The translations under genes were made by a program, and so were the position numbers. Below the pieces are notes generated by a model, which was given only the letters and a program-made list of their open reading frames with translations, searched no databases and was not told the DNA's origin. DNA of 5,658 nucleotides, taken from contig KL569512.1 in the NCBI GenBank assembly GCA_000715685.1, forward strand, positions 7,634 through 13,291. Direction: 5' to 3'. The first letter of the stretch is position 1, and each line of letters starts with the position of its first letter. Positions 5,367 through 5,658 of the stretch are shown here, one piece after another. The stretch comes from Streptomyces lilacinus (GTDB taxonomy: Bacteria > Actinomycetota > Actinomycetes > Streptomycetales > Streptomycetaceae).

Positions 5367-5658
5367 TCATGCCGCACCGCCGTGCGTGCGCAAGGAGAGT
5401 CGTCTGAGCAGTCCGCCGATGCGGTCGCTCGTCTCGTCGGCGGCGTCGATCGCCTCTATGCACTGCCAGTACACGGCGTCCTCGTCGCAGGCGCCGGCGA
5501 CACCCACCAGGGCTATGCCGACCTCGCCGAAGAGCTCGGCGAGAGCCGTCAACGCCGCCCATGGATCGCGCACTTCGGTGAGCTGCGCGGCCCGTAAGCC
5601 TCCGGCCCGCAGCGCGCTCTGGCGCAGCGCGCCGGAGGCGTGGCAGCCGGCCTCGCTC
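5367..5658 (-). CDS. Conserved actinomycete protein, probably DUF6099 family (N-terminus beyond window)
   Basis: The minus-strand frame is open from the stop at 5367-5369 to the right edge, giving 96 C-terminal residues. An internal GTG at 5573 would give a 68-residue protein, but the same frame continues upstream with sensible sequence (GGLRAAQLTEVRDPWAAL), so it is better read as the end of a longer protein. Visible features are an Ala/Leu-rich helix around DPWAALTALAELFGEV, a hydrophobic GIALVGVAGAC segment, then YWQCIEAIDAADETSDR and an Arg-rich tail. The pattern resembles the C-terminus of Streptomyces DUF6099 proteins as I remember them. That family has no known function and I could not run a search. 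It is probably all-helical and cytosolic. It is convergent with the small acidic gene, and no terminator hairpin is visible in the 29 bp between the stops. Confidence 0.65.
   Translation of the reverse strand, partial: SEAGCHASGALRQSALRAGGLRAAQLTEVRDPWAALTALAELFGEVGIALVGVAGACDEDAVYWQCIEAIDAADETSDRIGGLLRRLSLRTHGGAA

Noticed and set aside
4855..5562. Minus-strand 235-codon frame opposite the small acidic gene
   Set aside because: It is Arg/Gly-rich with no motif, and it overlaps both the small gene with its strong ribosome site and the DUF6099-like gene in other frames.
3621..5597. Plus-strand 658-codon frame spanning mmuM and the small gene
   Set aside because: It crosses several real genes in the wrong frame or strand, and its Arg/Pro/Gly-rich translation carries no motif.

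Overview
The very high GC content, the strong G/C bias at third codon positions and the protein sequences point to an actinomycete, most likely Streptomyces or a close relative. That bias also opens long spurious frames opposite the real genes, and these were discarded.

From left to right, positions 1-2237 (minus strand) hold most of a bacterial polynucleotide kinase-phosphatase-ligase, Pnkp, whose C-terminus runs off the left edge. Positions 2234-3733 (minus) hold its partner Hen1, the RNA 3'-terminal ribose 2'-O-methyltransferase. The hen1 stop and pnkp start share an ATGA, so the genes form a translationally coupled pair transcribed right to left. Positions 3768-4685 (minus) hold a homocysteine S-methyltransferase (MmuM type), 34 bp upstream of hen1. 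Positions 4686-5073 are a 388-bp divergent intergenic region with weak promoter-like elements and short repeats. Positions 5074-5337 (plus) hold a small acidic protein of unknown function. Positions 5367-5658 (minus) hold the C-terminal part of a small conserved Streptomyces-type protein (probably DUF6099), which continues past the right edge.

The core of the window is a known two-gene RNA repair system. After a ribotoxin cuts an RNA, the Pnkp phosphatase removes the 2',3'-cyclic phosphate, its kinase phosphorylates the 5'-OH, Hen1 methylates the 2'-OH of the 3'-terminal nucleotide, and the Pnkp ligase, activated by the Hen1 N-terminal half, rejoins the strand. The catalytic residues I could check in kinase, phosphatase, ligase nucleophile and methyltransferase are all present, so both proteins look functional. 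The upstream methyltransferase makes methionine from homocysteine. It could help dispose of the S-adenosylhomocysteine formed by Hen1, but this link is inferred only from proximity.

The less expected observations are a candidate leaderless promoter for hen1-pnkp whose -35/-10 spacer is a perfect 6+5+6 palindrome, an Asn/Lys-rich low-GC tail on Hen1 that carries the pnkp ribosome binding site, and the uncharacterised small acidic protein with a leucine-rich helix and an Arg-Thr-Asp repeat tail.
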